Part shown: positions 1 to 13,166 of the stretch, piece by piece
Layout: each line of letters starts with the position of its first letter
Position numbering within the stretch: the stretch's first letter is position 1
DNA from: Brienomyrus brachyistius
Lineage: Eukaryota; Chordata; Actinopteri; Osteoglossiformes; Mormyridae
Direction: 5' to 3'
DNA: 64,000 nucleotides
Assembly: GCF_023856365.1 (NCBI RefSeq)
Contig: NC_064534.1
Span: 11,056,536-11,120,535 of the forward strand
Translations under genes and position numbers: made by a program
The notes under the pieces: model-generated
What the model was told of the DNA's origin: nothing
Seen by the model: only the letters and a program-made list of their open reading frames with translations
The model's database searches: none

Positions 1-221
1 AAATCAGCTTCCTCTTCCTTTATTTAGGAACACTGAGATTACTTTTCAAAATTAGATGAAATGATGGGGAAGATTTACAACACCAATTTCATTTGAAATT
101 CTGTTATGTTTGAAAACATTTATATAAAATGGACACCATGTAATACATCTATACGCACAATTCAAATATCTAATTGACAACAATACTCCCAACAAATCAA
201 ACATATTCAAAGTTATTTAGG

Positions 222-265
222 ATTAAGACTGACTTTATTGATCCCAGGGAAAATTCTGCCAGTTC
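222..265 (-). repeat. LINE 3' tail remnant
   Basis: The motif TTTATTGATCCC followed by a GGGAAA-like stretch is the reverse complement of the common fish LINE 3' end (GGGATCAATAAA). Only the tail is recognisable; the same motif recurs at about 13.77 kb. Confidence 0.45.
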
Positions 266-345
266 CATAAATATAAACACATCTATATTACAGTGTAAAT
301 ATTTAAAGTTTTACAAATATTCTTGTGCGCTTTTAAAAATCTTAG

Positions 346-347
<2 letters not shown>

Positions 348-391
<44 letters not shown>
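348..391. repeat. (AT)n microsatellite
   Basis: About 20 consecutive AT units followed by a short T run. It lies in the upstream flank of ST8SIA3. Confidence 0.9.
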
Positions 392-393
<2 letters not shown>

Positions 394-1079
394 TTTAAGT
401 AAGGACTTCATTCAGGTCATTGCTTACGGACTTCTTACTAGCAAGCACGAACCAGTCACAAATCGAGGTCCTTAAAAGTTACTCTACTTGCCCCCCTCAA
501 GAATCACTCAAACATTAGGGGCATTCATTACAAAAGAAAAGCTTATAATGAAATATAAACATTTGAGTGCCATCCCTTTCTTCCTCGTGGTAAAATGGAC
601 ATCTCGCGGCGCGAGCTTCCTCTCGTCATGGCGCAAAGGGCCGGCGCGAGACCAACGAAAGACACTTTCTTGGCACAGCGCGAAAGCCCCTAACGGGCAC
701 CTGGCCATGCTGGTACCTATTTCAATTTATCCGAAAGACACGGTTGGTCCCCTTTAAAAATCCGGAGCTGCGAGTCAATTAATTAAATTCAGATGCTGGT
801 ATTGAACGCACACATTATTCCTGTACCATTTGTCTTTCTGACTGAGGAGCGGGGCAGCAGCGCCGTCTGAAGCCGGACTCAAGGATGAGGGAGCATCTGT
901 CACTAACGCTTCCGGCTGCCATATCAACTACTCATATCACCACTGCGGTTTTTTACTTATAAAACCATCCTAACTTTCAATGCTCGGTATATTTTCGTGA
1001 GTTTTTGTATACTGCATTAATGAATTCAAGGTTTGCTCATTGCGTGAGCTTTCGCAGCCGAGGCTGAGAATACGACAAG

Positions 1080-1240
1080 ATGGTCCGCGTTGCTAACGCT
1101 CTGGGTTTTGTCGTATTAAGCGTTGCTTTGATAATATTATCACTGATAAGCTATGTTTCGATTAAGAAAGATAACATTTTCTCTACTCCAAAATACGCTA
1201 ATTCGGCAGGTCCAAGGATAATGTTTCACGCAGGATTCCG
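1080..1240 (+). CDS. st8sia3: ST8SIA3 exon 1: tail and membrane anchor
   Basis: Encodes residues 1-53 plus two bases of codon 54. It begins MVRVANALGF and runs through the transmembrane anchor. The human protein has a few extra residues before the equivalent methionine. Here an in-frame TGA five codons upstream rules out an extension in this exon, so this ATG is the first possible one. The donor is CCG|GTAAGT. Confidence 0.93.
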
Positions 1241-4200
1241 GTAAGTCTGTCTGTATGAATAGTGTTTAATTAGCCTACACGCAAGATTTTTACATTCGTT
1301 CACGCGATGTGTTCCAAATTATTAGTAAATGCGAATGCTGTGCATGGATCTGTTTATATAGTCTTGACTCCGTGCTCGAGTGTTACTGTCTAAAGCCGAC
1401 CTGCGAGGGAAAAATGAGATCATTTTCCATCAGGCGATTATCCTGCTGTTAAAAATGCGCTGGATGAGCTACAGTATATCATAGGATCCACGGGCCTTCA
1501 CTAAACAGAAAAACATGATGGTACTCATTTATATAAAATCTCCGCGTATGGTTGTAATCGGTTTTCATAATAGCTGTTTTAAATGGACAATACTCTGCGT
1601 GCGCGCCTAGAAAGCGGACAGTTGCGGCCCGCATCCAAGAAATAGAAATGTTTTGCTCGGCTCCGCTTCCCGCTGCCATATATAACCCGATGTTGCCTGG
1701 GTGCCTTGTCCAGACAAAAATTATCTCCATATATATATAAAGCTAGAATCAACCCACTTGTGACCAAAACAAGACTCTGCCCAGGGCCTAGATATCAATT
1801 TACTTACTGTTTATTAATTTAACAGTTCATGCCATGGCATAATAATAATTAGTATTATTATATTTAATAATTATTATTACTATTTTATAGTGATTGTAAT
1901 CCATTATATTGTAATGCTTGTATTATATAATAAGATCACTCTTCATTTTGATAACAAACCTTACTATTGGCTGTTGTCTATCAACAGGTTTTCATTTTTA
2001 TCAGCAATATTAGTGACAGCTCTTTGACGGGCTCTGCCCTCGCTCCATAGTTGAAGACTGTAAGTCACAGACCCAGATGGCACATAGCATTACCATCGTT
2101 GGCCATCTGAACTGCAGACAGCAGTCTGGCACACTGTTCTTACAGTACCACTTTAACATGTTATAATGTATTGATGGAGAACGAATATCGACTTGCCAAC
2201 CTATAGTCTTTTAGGCAGACACCCACTTGCCTGAAGATGCCGTATTACTTCTTTCGGTGTTGGAATCTGTTGCCTGTCTTCCTTGCCTGGGCCGCAGCTA
2301 ACGTCAGTGTGGCTCGTGCTGGAGCTCTCCTTGGTGCTACCGCATGCATTATTGCATATACTGCTGGTACTTACACTTCAGCAGCTCTGACAGGCATTCT
2401 GTGAGAGAAGCCATTTTGCAAAGCAGCAGACAAGTACATTTGTAAATGGGCCATGCTTGTTATTGCTTTTTGTCAGTGCGACACCAACAAATGAATTTAC
2501 AGCATTCTGCAAAACTGTTAAAGTGCCTAGTAAAGTTTATTTTATTTCCTGCGGACCGTCATTTCATTCTTATGATTTTGAAATGGAGTATGTGGTCTTA
2601 TTTATACCAGACGGGTCAGATGGGTGATGGGTGAAATAATCATTTTAAGAAAATAAAACCATTAGAATGTTACCTTTTTGGTGCAGTGTGTTTTATGTGC
2701 ATCACACCACATCAGAAATAACTGAAACCTTAGATTACACTGACTGACTGATAATCTAAAAAATTTGTCCTTATTCTAAGAAGTTCCATGAAATGGAAAT
2801 GGAGTTTAGAATGTGGTTTCGGTTCTGTCTCTCAGTGTCCGTTCTGTAGTCTATTGTCAATTCTTGTTTCTTTAACACAAATTTAACTATTGAAATGTAC
2901 AGAAAAGACCTGTCACCCTGTATTAAATATGCAGTTATGGAACTTGGATGATTAGGGAGGTACAAAAAATGAGTGACACCTATTGCTCAAACTACTACCT
3001 CTAAACGATTGTTTAATTCGCTGCCTTTGAATGGGTGGCCAGCTGTGTAAGTCTAGACTGTCGTGTTAGTTGGCATTCATTGATTGCAAATCCTGTTTTA
3101 ATCAGGTCAGCTTCCTATCAGGTCTGCTGGAGATTGCCAGATACCTTTCAAAACAAGTGAACATAGCAGTCAAAGGGAATTTAATAGAGCCGATAGCTGA
3201 AAACAGCTCTTTAATTAGCGTGGAGCTGCGGTTGTTGATTGGAGTAATTTTCGGTGGCTACTGAGTCCACTGCCATCTCATGCTAATGAGAAACCTGTCG
3301 TCCTCAGATCCCAGTTTGCCATGAACTTCCTCGACCCCTCCTTTATCCCACTGACCAGTGTCCTCACTGAGGAGCTGCAGCAGAAGAAAGGCTCCACGTG
3401 GAAGTTCAACAGGACGGCATTCATCCAGCAGAGGTGAGGCGCTGTGGCATGTGCAAGAAACAGGCGTGTGAGTTTTACGTGAAATGGCCACGTAACGTCG
3501 TATCGAGTGGCCGGACGTGGGTGACTCCCCTGCATTGTTTTGAGAATCAGCATGCAAATGTTTCTCAGATCAGACCTTTAAATGTCAGTTTATTGAGTGT
3601 ATTTTCTGTAGTATGTAATTAAGTGACAGTTTCACTGCAATTGCCAGGGGTAAATGGAAGCAGAACTGGGACAATGTGAAGACGGATACATATCGGAAAG
3701 CTGTATTGCTTAGCAACGTTTCCCCCTTTGTTCTCATTTCAGAAAAGAGATCTCTCAGTACATTGACGTGCCAAATAACTTCTCCCTGCTGAAGAATGAT
3801 GTGCGCGTGGGCCAGCTGATGCACTATGACTATTCCAGCCACAAGTATGTCTTCTCCATTAGCAGTAACTTCAAATCATTGCTTCCCGAGTCCTCTCCCA
3901 TCCAGAGCAAGCACTACAACGTGTGCGCAGTGGTGGGCAACAGCGGCATTCTCACTGGGAGCTCCTGCGGGCCTCAAATTGACAAGTCTGACTTTGTCTT
4001 CCGCTGCAACTTCGCTCCCACCGAGGTCTTCCACAAGGACGTGGGCCATAAGACGAATCTCACCACTTTCAACCCCAGCATCCTCGAGAAGTATTACAAC
4101 AACCTGCTCACCATCCAGGACCGTAACAACTTCTTCCTGAGCCTGAAGAAGTTGGACAGTGCCATTCTCTGGATCCCTGCTTTCTTCTTTCACACCTCGG

Positions 4201-5701
4201 CCACAGTCACCAGAACCCTGGTCGACTTCTTTGTGGAGCACAAGGGTCAGCTGAAGGTGCAACTCGCTTGGCCGGGAAACATCATGCAGTACGTCAACAG
4301 GTGAGAGTGTCCATTCGCATTCTGTGTGCTCGTTTAATGAAACCGTCAACCTTCACTCAGCATGCTACCGAATAACAGGATCAGGCATTACTTGGTCTCT
4401 TACCATGTCAGTGAGAAACCATCCTCTTTTGGTATGTCAATTAGTGGGAGCCAAAATTATGCTGTGTATTAATCCGTAACAGAGAGCATCGGTTTGCTGC
4501 AATCTCTATAGATCCAGGTTTCTTCCAGCAGAGTCTCAGAGACATTTACATTACGACAGAACCACGATCTTTCATGTTTACTGCAAGTAGAAGTTGTCAG
4601 GTTGATAGTTTACTTCCTTGCATATATGCAGTACCTGTGTACTGTCCTGCAGCTGTCAGTCTGGAAGAAAGATAGACTGGGTTCAGTTTCCAGTATAAGC
4701 TTCACCTACTGCTGAGAGAGAAAAGAAGAGGGAAACCTTTCTCCCCCCCCTCATTAGCTGGTTATCTCTGAAGATCACACAGACTTTGAGATGTCAGCCT
4801 TTGCCAGCCACAAGTAGAAGCAGCAATCAGTCTTTTGTGTGCATGAGTGCTTAATGCATTATTTAGGTTGGGATGGCTTTTCATCTTGGGCTTTTGATCG
4901 TCTTCTAGCTTGTCCTGGGCCCCTTTGCTTATCCAAGGTAAATATTTGAAACCAAAGCAACTTTTCTCCAGGGCACTGAATAAATGCTGAATGTCAATGA
5001 ACAACATTTTGCAGTTGTAGGCAAAAGAGCTCTACGAGTAGAGGAATCAAGCATGAAAACAACAAGGTGTCTGTGTAATTTGTGTACAGATTGAGCTGTT
5101 GTAGCAACTTGTTCGTATAGCGTAGCGACTGACTGAGTAAGTAGTCTGGGTATAGGTGAAGTGCAAGGCATTGGCTCAGTGTGGAGAGTAGAGGAATTAC
5201 TGGTACTGAGAAGCCCTGTCAAAGCATTCTTTGACTTGCCTTTACAGATGATTAGAAATTTAGCAAAGCTAAATGCAACATGCAACATCCTGTACCCTAC
5301 ATATGGCGTTGTCCTCAAAATGTATGCTGGACATCCAAAGCTCTGTAGGTCACAGTAAGCAGTGATACCTTATATGGCCATGATAGGTCTCAGATTCACA
5401 TGGCTTGTCTTCCAACAGGTACTGGAAGACCAAGCAGCTGTCCCCTAAGAGGCTGAGCACAGGCATCCTGGTGTACACGCTGGCCGCGGCCATGTGCGAG
5501 GAGGTGCACCTGTACGGCTTCTGGCCTTTCGGCTGGGACCCCAGCACGGGCCGGGAGTTGCCCTACCACTATTACGACCGCAAAGGCACGAAGTTCACCA
5601 CCAAGTGGCAGGAGTCCCATCAGCTGCCCGCCGAGTTCAAGCAGCTCTACAAGATGCACGCCGAGGGCCTTACCAAGCTCAGCCTATCGCACTGCACCTA
5701 G
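1080..5701 (+). CDS. st8sia3: alpha-2,8-sialyltransferase ST8Sia III (4 exons)
   Basis: Golgi type II membrane enzyme that transfers sialic acid from CMP-Neu5Ac in alpha-2,8 linkage onto sialylated glycolipids and glycoproteins. The coding exons are 1080-1240, 3308-3433, 3743-4300 and 5419-5701, all with GT-AG junctions, giving 375 residues (human about 380). A short cytoplasmic tail is followed by a hydrophobic signal anchor at about residues 7-27. Sialylmotif L is at about 155-200 (NVCAVVGNSG... RCNFAP). Sialylmotif S is at about 291-313. Motif III is HYYD at 332-335. The VS motif has His349 in HQLPAEF, which aligns with the catalytic histidine of human ST8Sia III (His354). The four cysteines expected for the two disulfides are C157, C171, C308 and C374. 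The closest relative by eye is ST8SIA3 rather than ST8SIA1, 2, 4, 5 or 6. The neighbour ONECUT2 downstream on the same strand supports orthology. Confidence 0.96.
1241..3307 (+). other. ST8SIA3 intron 1
   Basis: Phase 2 intron of 2,067 bases. It is AT-rich, with short palindromic A/T tracts near 1840-1890. I see no exon, RNA gene or clear mobile element in it. Confidence 0.85.
3308..3433 (+). CDS. st8sia3: ST8SIA3 exon 2: stem region
   Basis: Encodes the lumenal stem, from codon 54 to two bases of codon 96. The acceptor is TCCTCAG and the donor is AG|GTGAGG. The piece DPSFIPLTS... WKFNRTAF contains a possible N-glycosylation sequon (NRT). It is too short and too split to show as a single open frame, but it joins exons 1 and 3 in frame. 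Confidence 0.93.
3743..4300 (+). CDS. st8sia3: ST8SIA3 exon 3: sialylmotif L
   Basis: Encodes residues 96-281. It holds the long sialylmotif that binds CMP-sialic acid and two of the conserved cysteines (C157, C171). The acceptor is TTTCAG and the donor CAG|GTGAGA. NLT in the motif L region is a possible N-glycosylation site. Confidence 0.95.
5419..5701 (+). CDS. st8sia3: ST8SIA3 exon 4: sialylmotifs S, III, VS and stop
   Basis: Encodes residues 282-375 and the TAG stop. It carries the small sialylmotif (ending LYGFWPFG), motif III (HYYD) and the catalytic His349, and it ends LSLSHCT. The penultimate residue is the cysteine that pairs with motif L in mono- and oligo-sialyltransferases. Confidence 0.95.
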
Positions 5702-7582
5702 CCAGCCCAGGTGACTGCGCTCTGGGCCGAACACGGCGCACATCTGCAAGGTCCACACATTTAGCATGAAGAGTGGTCTGATTCCATGCTGTGATACCTT
5801 TATTTCCGCTAAAATTACAGGCTATCAAACAGGGATTAACCACAGAGGATACACCCCGAATAACTATCCGCATATGTATTCACATAAACTGACCTTTCTC
5901 CCGATAGTATTAGACGTGTACTGCCAGTCCATTGCACATCACTTACTTGTCATAGAGTTGCACAGTTTGTTTAATGAACATGGCCAAATGCCCGTACGGA
6001 TGTGGAATATGACCACATCTACATGACCATGATGAGGAGACACCTGCATATCACCTTTGGTGTCCCCCGGAATTGCCTATGTGTCTGTGCTGTCGTAGAT
6101 ATCCATGGACATCTGTATTTGCTGACCATGGCTGTTTTTAATGGACTTAGGGTTGTAGATATCGGTCATTTGTTTACTGATCATGCCAATCCCATGCAGG
6201 CATAGGAAAATATGGAAATTCGATATGGAAAATATGTTAACCTAACAACCCATATGGGTTTTTGAGTACGGACGAGAGGCATGTGTTTACTGAGCATACC
6301 AAAAGGCCCTTACGGTCATGGAGATGACACTGGATTCATGGTGTCCACTGCACGGGATACCATACTGTAGAGCTAATCTGTGTAAATCTGTGCTTAGATT
6401 TACTGATACATAGATAATCAACTGCCCAAAGGGTAAATATAATAGAAATTAATATTTTTGTACTGCCTTTGCAGAAATTATTTGACTCATTATTCAGGCC
6501 AGAACTTGTATTCCAGAACCATTATGGTCTGAACAGATAAACAGTATTTATCAGCATCAGGCTGAAATATATCCCTGTCATGCACGCTCCTAAGTATGCC
6601 AACAAGTAGAGAATTGTTTACATAGGTAGATGTGTTATTGTTGTATTCATTAAATCATGAATTGGACTTAGGCGGGTCGACGAGATTTACTAAGCCAAAT
6701 TGCAGTGAATTATTACGAAATTACATGGAGCTGTAGTAATTCCCTGAAGGCTAAACCACATAGGTCTGTACTGAGGGTTTCGACTTCGCATCATACACAG
6801 TCATATGATGACCTCAGCAGTGTTGCCCTGTCTTAGTTTTCCTTGAGACTAACACATATCATAGGTTGTTCTACATGTTCAGTCAAGCTCAGGGGGCTCT
6901 TCTCAGTTCAGGTCTAGGTCATCTGACCTTGGAAACCAACAACAGAAGAAAACACAAGTGACGTGTTTCCTTGCTTGAGGTATATCCTGAGAAGTAATGT
7001 AATCTTGTGGCTCTGTCGGCAATGCATTTTGAATCTTTTGCATTTAGTAATATTTGGCTTTACATAAATAACTCCTAAAACTGCTCCAAAGATAACTCAA
7101 AGATGTGGAGTTTAATATCATTTGTAATTGTTCTGGATGTTTAGGTAGAACAAAGGAATGATAAAATCATTTCAACTACTACTCTTATGTTACTGTTTAA
7201 ATGATTAGCGGACCTTGTCACTGCCAAGAACTACTGTCAGTTTTTACTGTAGTTTAACAATATAATCCTACCTAGTCTGGGCTGGAGGCCTGCTGTAATT
7301 TTAAATACAAGTCCTGTGGTATAGCAGAGGTCATCATAGACATAAAATAACTGGTGTAGTACTACAGTGCCCACCCGTCATGGATTTGCAGTCTGATATG
7401 TACCCGGATGTCTCAGGACCTGCCCCAACAACAATGGCCTACCTTGATCGCCAAAGGCAACAGTAAGATGGGAAGGAGATGAACTCAGAAGTGTAGCCCC
7501 AAGACACTTCCTTTAAGAGCCTAATAGTTGAGTCAGTACTGAATCTTGCCTTGCTTTGTGGAGGGGGGGGTTCAGTTGATGG

Positions 7583-7749
7583 CAGTGTTTCCCAATCTGG
7601 TCCTCGGGGGAACCACAGACAGTCAACATTTTTGCTCCCTCTCAACTCCCGGGTAGGGAGCAGAAATGTGGTCTGTCTGGCTGGGAGCTGGGAGGGAACA
7701 AAAACAAGGACCGACTGTGGGTCCCTGAGGAGCAGATTGGGAAACCCTG
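7583..7749. mobile_element. hAT-like MITE (167 bp)
   Basis: The left end CAGTGTTTCCCAATCTGG and the right end, read in reverse as CAGGGTTTCCCAATCTGC, are near-perfect terminal inverted repeats that continue into a GGTCCTCGGGG-like stretch. The ends and size fit non-autonomous hAT elements of fish. The eight bases on each side match only partly, so the target duplication has decayed. There is no coding capacity. Confidence 0.75.
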
Positions 7750-10700
7750 TTTTAGGGGACTTATTAAGAGGTGTTAGTGCCTTGTGGGTGGGTTCCAAGG
7801 GCAGAGAACATGGCGGCTTTATTATTTGTACCATTCTTACCAGATTGACTGTCTTAGCCCTGATTATCATGATGGGACCAACCTTAGCTCTCACACATCT
7901 TATAATTACTTATTTCTTAATATATTTGAATACAGCTTTGTCATATGGGAAATGACAAACATAGGTTTATAATGAGAACAGCATGAAATTACCAACATTT
8001 CCTTGCATGCCTTCTACAGCCTGTAATGTATGGATAAAATTTATACATCAACTTTAATGCACTGCAAACAGCATGTCCATTACATTACATAGTGCATTTG
8101 TTTACCAGGTCTATGTGATACAAATGCAAACAGTTACTGTTTATGAAACTAGGTACTTTATCTATTTTACCTGTGTCAGCAAGTAAACTCATTGTAAAGC
8201 AGCCAGAACCAGAGGCCCTGTGTTTGTACCCCTGAGAAATGAACTTTACCAGCTTTGCTTCAGTGAAATATCATCCTATGTTTGAGTGGCCCTCAGGTGC
8301 TCACCTTGTGTCAGATCATTTAGCTTGTTAAAGTTAGTATGGGGTGGTTAGATGCCGAGCCTGAATCTGTGCTGGTGCCCTGTCCAGCCACACACTGTAT
8401 ATCAGTATCTGCTTAGTATCAGATAATGTGCCGTATGTAAATAAATCATTGTGTGTTCCCAGAATCCTTTGCAAATCAGTGCGACGGAAGCTGATGGAGT
8501 GAGTGGCCGAGCGATGCATAAAAGTGCAGGCGAGACATCTCCTTGGGTTAGCTTTGCTCTACGTAACGGGCATAGAAATGCTGTGCGTGGTACACACGGG
8601 CTTAATTGCGTGGCCATGCATTTCGCCCTTATGTACGGGGATGATCTCAGCCATCATCACCTTATGCTCCTAAACATTTGCATCTGCTACTCTGTATTTG
8701 ACTGTTTTAACCACCAACATGTCTACCAGAAGTTTTCTACAGCCGACAGTTTCTAAACTAGTCAAATAATTAAGGTACGAACTAAGAATATTGAGGAAAA
8801 AAAATACATAGAAGATTTTTGCCTACGTAGTTGACCGCTGAGAGAACATTATTGTGCCACTGGTGTTGCTAATCACTGTATAGCCATTGATAGGTTGGTT
8901 TTTGTACATATTTACCTGCATTGCTGTTTCTCTCCGGATGTCTCTTTCACAATAATAGCCAATGAGCTTTTGATACTTAGATACAAAGTACCAAAGAGCA
9001 AAGAGTTGAATCTTCTGTGGACGTTGGGGATAAGGTGCCAGACGATGGCCTCTGTACCCGTGTGAAAGGCCACAGTTAGATTAGATTTCACAACCGCTCA
9101 AGTCAGCAGTGTTTATATTTAGGCCGCTGGCTGCATCCACAGGGACTCCATTTCATTAAAAAGTCCCTGAGGTTCAGCCATAATAACTTACTCCCATTCC
9201 AGTGGTACTGCTGGCTCCCACTCGAAAGCATACAGTGTACGGTCGCTAGGCACCAGCCCTGCTGTGTTCTGTTTACACCATCACTTCAACTTTGGTCAGG
9301 TCAGATAAACTGAATAGTTCACGCAGGGCTCTGCAGTGGAGAAAATGTCCTGCCTAGGCCCATGACAGGACAATAACTGCTGACGTGCGTGACAGACATA
9401 CACTTAGTATGGATCGCTGTACTGGCTTTGTCACCCCCGCACTGTAGCAGGCTAGTGTTTTGTTGTCCAGCTGATGGAAATATTAGAGACGGTTCCATAA
9501 TGTGCTTTGCTTTCTTTTCTTCGGTTGGCGTAATCATCGAAAATAAATGTACAATACAGCACTGTCACTCAGACGTCTGCCCATACGAGGTTAAATGCTC
9601 AACCCATGCAGCTGTGTGCTATTTGTTATCTAGATTTTTCTAAGAAAGTGGTGTTGTGATTGTACAAGGTATAGTGCATATATTACGAAGGTTTGGCTGA
9701 ACTGGCTTCTGGGTTGAGGGCAAAGTGCTTTCCCAGAGTTTGTTGGCAAGTCTGAATGCAGGCTTTCAGCATTTGTACAGCTATGGGACAAAGATGCTGA
9801 CTTCAAGGGTCATCAACGGGGTGTCTCTCTCCTTTTAGCAGAACTCAACTGGAATTGGGTTTAATTTCAAACCTTGTGTATTACAGAAATGTCCTTAATG
9901 TTATACAGATTTCCCTCAACCGTTGTGAAAGTTGCTTCACTCACGTTTAACATTTTGAACAACATCCAGGTGAGTGATAGGATCTATTAAATCCAGTGAC
10001 CATTTATGGATTTTTAGTCTTCCCTGATTATACTTTACTGATTTTATGTATGATTTTCCAATACTAGGTCAATGACAAATTTATTGTAACTTTTATCGTG
10101 TATCGTGTAACATTGATATGGATAAAGAGACTAAACACAAATTAATATTGGCCTAACTGAAGCATGTTATTTGACCTGTATAGTCTATATTTATTTACTA
10201 TTATTTTATTTTACTTTTTTCTCAAAAAAAGGTGTCACGTGAGTATTTATTAATTAATTTATAAAGTGTGTAACATATAGTACAACTTCAGTTTGATGGT
10301 AAATCACAGGTCACGCATAGAACAGCAGTGTTTTGAAGTGGAGTGAGGTCACCGCTTCCTCTCTATTTTACCTCATACACAATATTCCTGAACTCCATAT
10401 ATGAGCCAGCTATAGTTCTCAGCTTTTCCCACCAAATGTCCAGGCATCATCAGCTCTACCAGACTGGCCGCGCTAATGTTATTTTTTTAAATTGGTGTAA
10501 TTATTTTCCAGTGAAAAAAACCTGTTGGATGTACAGAGTTCTTTTAACCGAGAAAATTTGTAACTTGGTAACAAATCCTTTTTGGATGTTTACAGAAACT
10601 GTTTTTCCCCAATTTATAGACCTCTGATGTTGATATAATGTGAATGTGAACGAGCACTGGCTGATTTTCTGGAAGCCGTCCACCAGTCCTGAATGTAATG

Positions 10701-10755
10701 CACCTGCAGTTTTGGTCAACATACTGGAAAAGCCCTAGTATGGGTTGCTGACTCA

Positions 10756-10761
10756 AATAAA
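10756..10761 (+). terminator. candidate poly(A) signal of ST8SIA3
   Basis: AATAAA followed by a T-rich and TG-rich stretch (CTATTTTCTGCC, then TTGGGTTTTTC). It is inferred to be the distal polyadenylation signal; other AATAAA copies in the 3' region are possible. Confidence 0.35.
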
Positions 10762-12691
10762 GCTATTTTCTGCCTGATTTGCCTTGGGTTTTTCACTGAT
10801 GGTTGACCATGTCAAGTAGCCTGGCCAAGCTTGCTGGTAAATGAATCTACCTCTCAGCAAGTAAGCCAGCAGAAGCAGCACTTTCCACATGACTGTCAGC
10901 CCTGTCAAGTCATGCAGTATAAAATGTACACTTATTTGAAATGGAATTCATTTCTTTGAGTGGGGACCCAACATTTCACCTGGTTTTGTGTAATTCTTAG
11001 AAATCAGAGAGCAATTGCTCCAAGTATCAAATTTCATGTTCTTTTACTTTTTTAATTGCTTGTTCTAATTGCTTTAAGTTGGATCTGCTAGTCCTTCTAT
11101 ATTTTTTTCATTTTTCTGCGATCATATGCTTCTTTCACTGTACAGCCATTTCAAACAATATTAATTCTACTAGCAACTCTATCCTCTGCTGCAATTTAAC
11201 AGGAGAGAATTACTGCCCCGCACTGTCCCATAATTTATTTGCTTATTTACTTATGTTCACTTACTATTTATAAAGATTCCACCTTTATCAGTCCAACACA
11301 TGAGATTAAGCTGGTGGTGGTATGTTGACATTTTAACACGCATTGTATGCACATGAAGTCAACATATGTATTTAGTATGATAATGTATAATATAATGCAT
11401 AATAGTACAATAAGCCATCCATCTTCAAATGTTTATCGGTACAGGGTTTCAGAAGGGTAAGAATGTATTATAGGAAGTTCAGGGCACAAAGCAGTGGAAC
11501 ACTGTAAACAGGATGCCAGTGTAATGCAGGGCACACACACTACAGGCAATGTAGAGATGTCAAATTGCCGAACAGTTTGCTTTTCTCTGTGTAAAGAAAG
11601 TGGAATCCCCAGTACAAAACTGTGCAGCACAGGCAGAATATGGAAACTAACATCAAACAAACCTCAGTTCCTAGATGTGTGATGCAACAGTGCTACCCAC
11701 GGAACCCAACATGATAATATAAAAAAAATGTAACTGAGTGCAATAGGTTCAATTTCCTTAACTCAAAAAAAATATTTTGCACATATTTTACGTGCTTCTC
11801 AAAATGGGAACTGGGGGAGGCATGTTTGTCTCTTCGACCACAGGTGTTATAACTTTAAAATTGACAGACTTGATGCTACGTCTATCAATTAACTTTGCCT
11901 TTGGCTTTCCGCATACACTTAGACTGTACAAAATTAACTTCAGCTGCATTGAAATCACAACATATAAACTGTCATAGCTTGTAAATGCTGACATAAAAAT
12001 TTGTTAAAATTCCACTTAAAATGTTTTTCCATTTCAATTTTTTCATCACCAGTTGATTTGCTGTTTAAAGTGAATCAGTACTACAGGCACCTTGAACAAA
12101 ACAACTCTCAGTATGTAAATGAAAAATGCAGTGTTTATGCTGGACATTTTGTTCTCTGCAGATGTTTTTTCATCAGAATAATGTTGCTTCATAATTTGAG
12201 GAACGGAAATGATCAGATTTCCATAGAAAGACATGAATCAACATATAAAATCATTAAATTTGTTTTGAATATCGCCTTACCATTATCTGAAAGTGTTGAG
12301 CTTCACGGGTTTTGCAGTGTTGACAAATATCTAGGCCTCCTTATAACATACGCCCACTGATAGATCCATTGACCACACAACTACATGATCCCAAAGAGAG
12401 TATTCAAGAGCTGCAGTGCAAAGGCACAACACACACATACACACTGTGTGAAGGTATTCATCTTCTATTTTATGAGAACTAAATATACAAATACTATATG
12501 GGATAAAAAAACAACACCACATTTAGCATTAATACATTTTTGCGTGCGCATGTCAATAATAACGAAACGAGGGAAGGTAAATGAGCACAGTGGCTGTTTC
12601 TTGTCAGTGCCGATGTAACATTAAGCAGTGGCCTGCATGACCTCTGACCTCAGCTAAAAAGGTTCAAATGAGCCATTCTGTCACTGTAGAG

Positions 12692-13166
12692 CAGTGCTTC
12701 TCAATTATTCCCTGTTACGCCCCCACTAGGAAGAAGCAAACATTTTGGCACCCCCCAAACTCTCCGCCACCACTGTAAATAGTATCATTTGTCTATAAAA
12801 TTGTTATAAGTACACCTCTGCATAACATTGTATCCTTATTAACATTAAAGAAAACAAACAAAAAAAGAAATATAGATCAACTTCCAACAAAGAATAACTT
12901 TAACATTGTTTTTTAGTCTGTAACAGAAAAGACTTAAAGTGCATCAATTTGCCTGAAATAAAAAAAAATCAATCCTTATTTAAACTGAAAACATTTTTTG
13001 ACCATTTGAAACTGAAAAATAAAATTATAGTCAATAAATAATAATAAATAAATAAATAAAAAAATAAATAAAAGGACGTTCCCCAGGGTCACACGCACCC
13101 CCCCCCCCCCCCCCCCCCCCGGCATCGCTATGAGCCCCCCCCCCCCCCACTATTTGAGAAGGACTG
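12692..13166. mobile_element. non-autonomous hAT element with 8-bp target duplication
   Basis: The terminal inverted repeats are CAGTGCTTCTCAA on the left and, reversed, CAGTCCTTCTCAAATA on the right. An exact 8-bp direct repeat, CTGTAGAG, flanks the element at 12684-12691 and 13167-13174. An 8-bp duplication is the signature of hAT transposition. The interior is A/T-rich with two long C runs and has no transposase, so this is a deletion derivative or MITE. Confidence 0.88.

Larger units (their letters stand above)
1..1079. other. 5' flank of ST8SIA3
   Basis: No gene is seen here. A short stretch near 222-265 carries the TTTATTGATCCC motif typical of the 3' tail of a fish LINE in minus orientation. 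An (AT)n tract lies at about 348-391. From about 595 to 900 the base composition becomes richer in GC, which fits the promoter and 5' UTR of the gene starting at 1080, but I cannot place a transcription start. In the frame of the ST8SIA3 start codon a TGA lies five codons upstream. Confidence 0.5.
5702..10780 (+). other. probable ST8SIA3 3' UTR and downstream flank
   Basis: No coding exon is seen for 5 kb. The first good downstream poly(A) signal I would trust is AATAAA at 10756-10761, followed by T-rich sequence. The mammalian ST8SIA3 mRNA has a multi-kilobase 3' UTR, so this length is plausible, but nothing in the sequence proves transcription this far. One exact miR-9 8-mer (ACCAAAGA) lies at 8990-8997. 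A small hAT-like MITE sits at 7583-7749. Degenerate repeats of a TGTTTACTGA-like motif occur at about 5968, 6171 and 6284. Confidence 0.4.

Noticed and set aside
3826..4349. Alternative frames of 104 and 157 codons over ST8SIA3 exon 3
   Set aside because: They are shadows of the sialyltransferase exon; only frame +3 of exon 3 matches the family and joins the other exons.
8451..8756. 101-codon open frame in the ST8SIA3 downstream region
   Set aside because: No similarity recognised; it lies in a presumed 3' UTR and has no splice sites.
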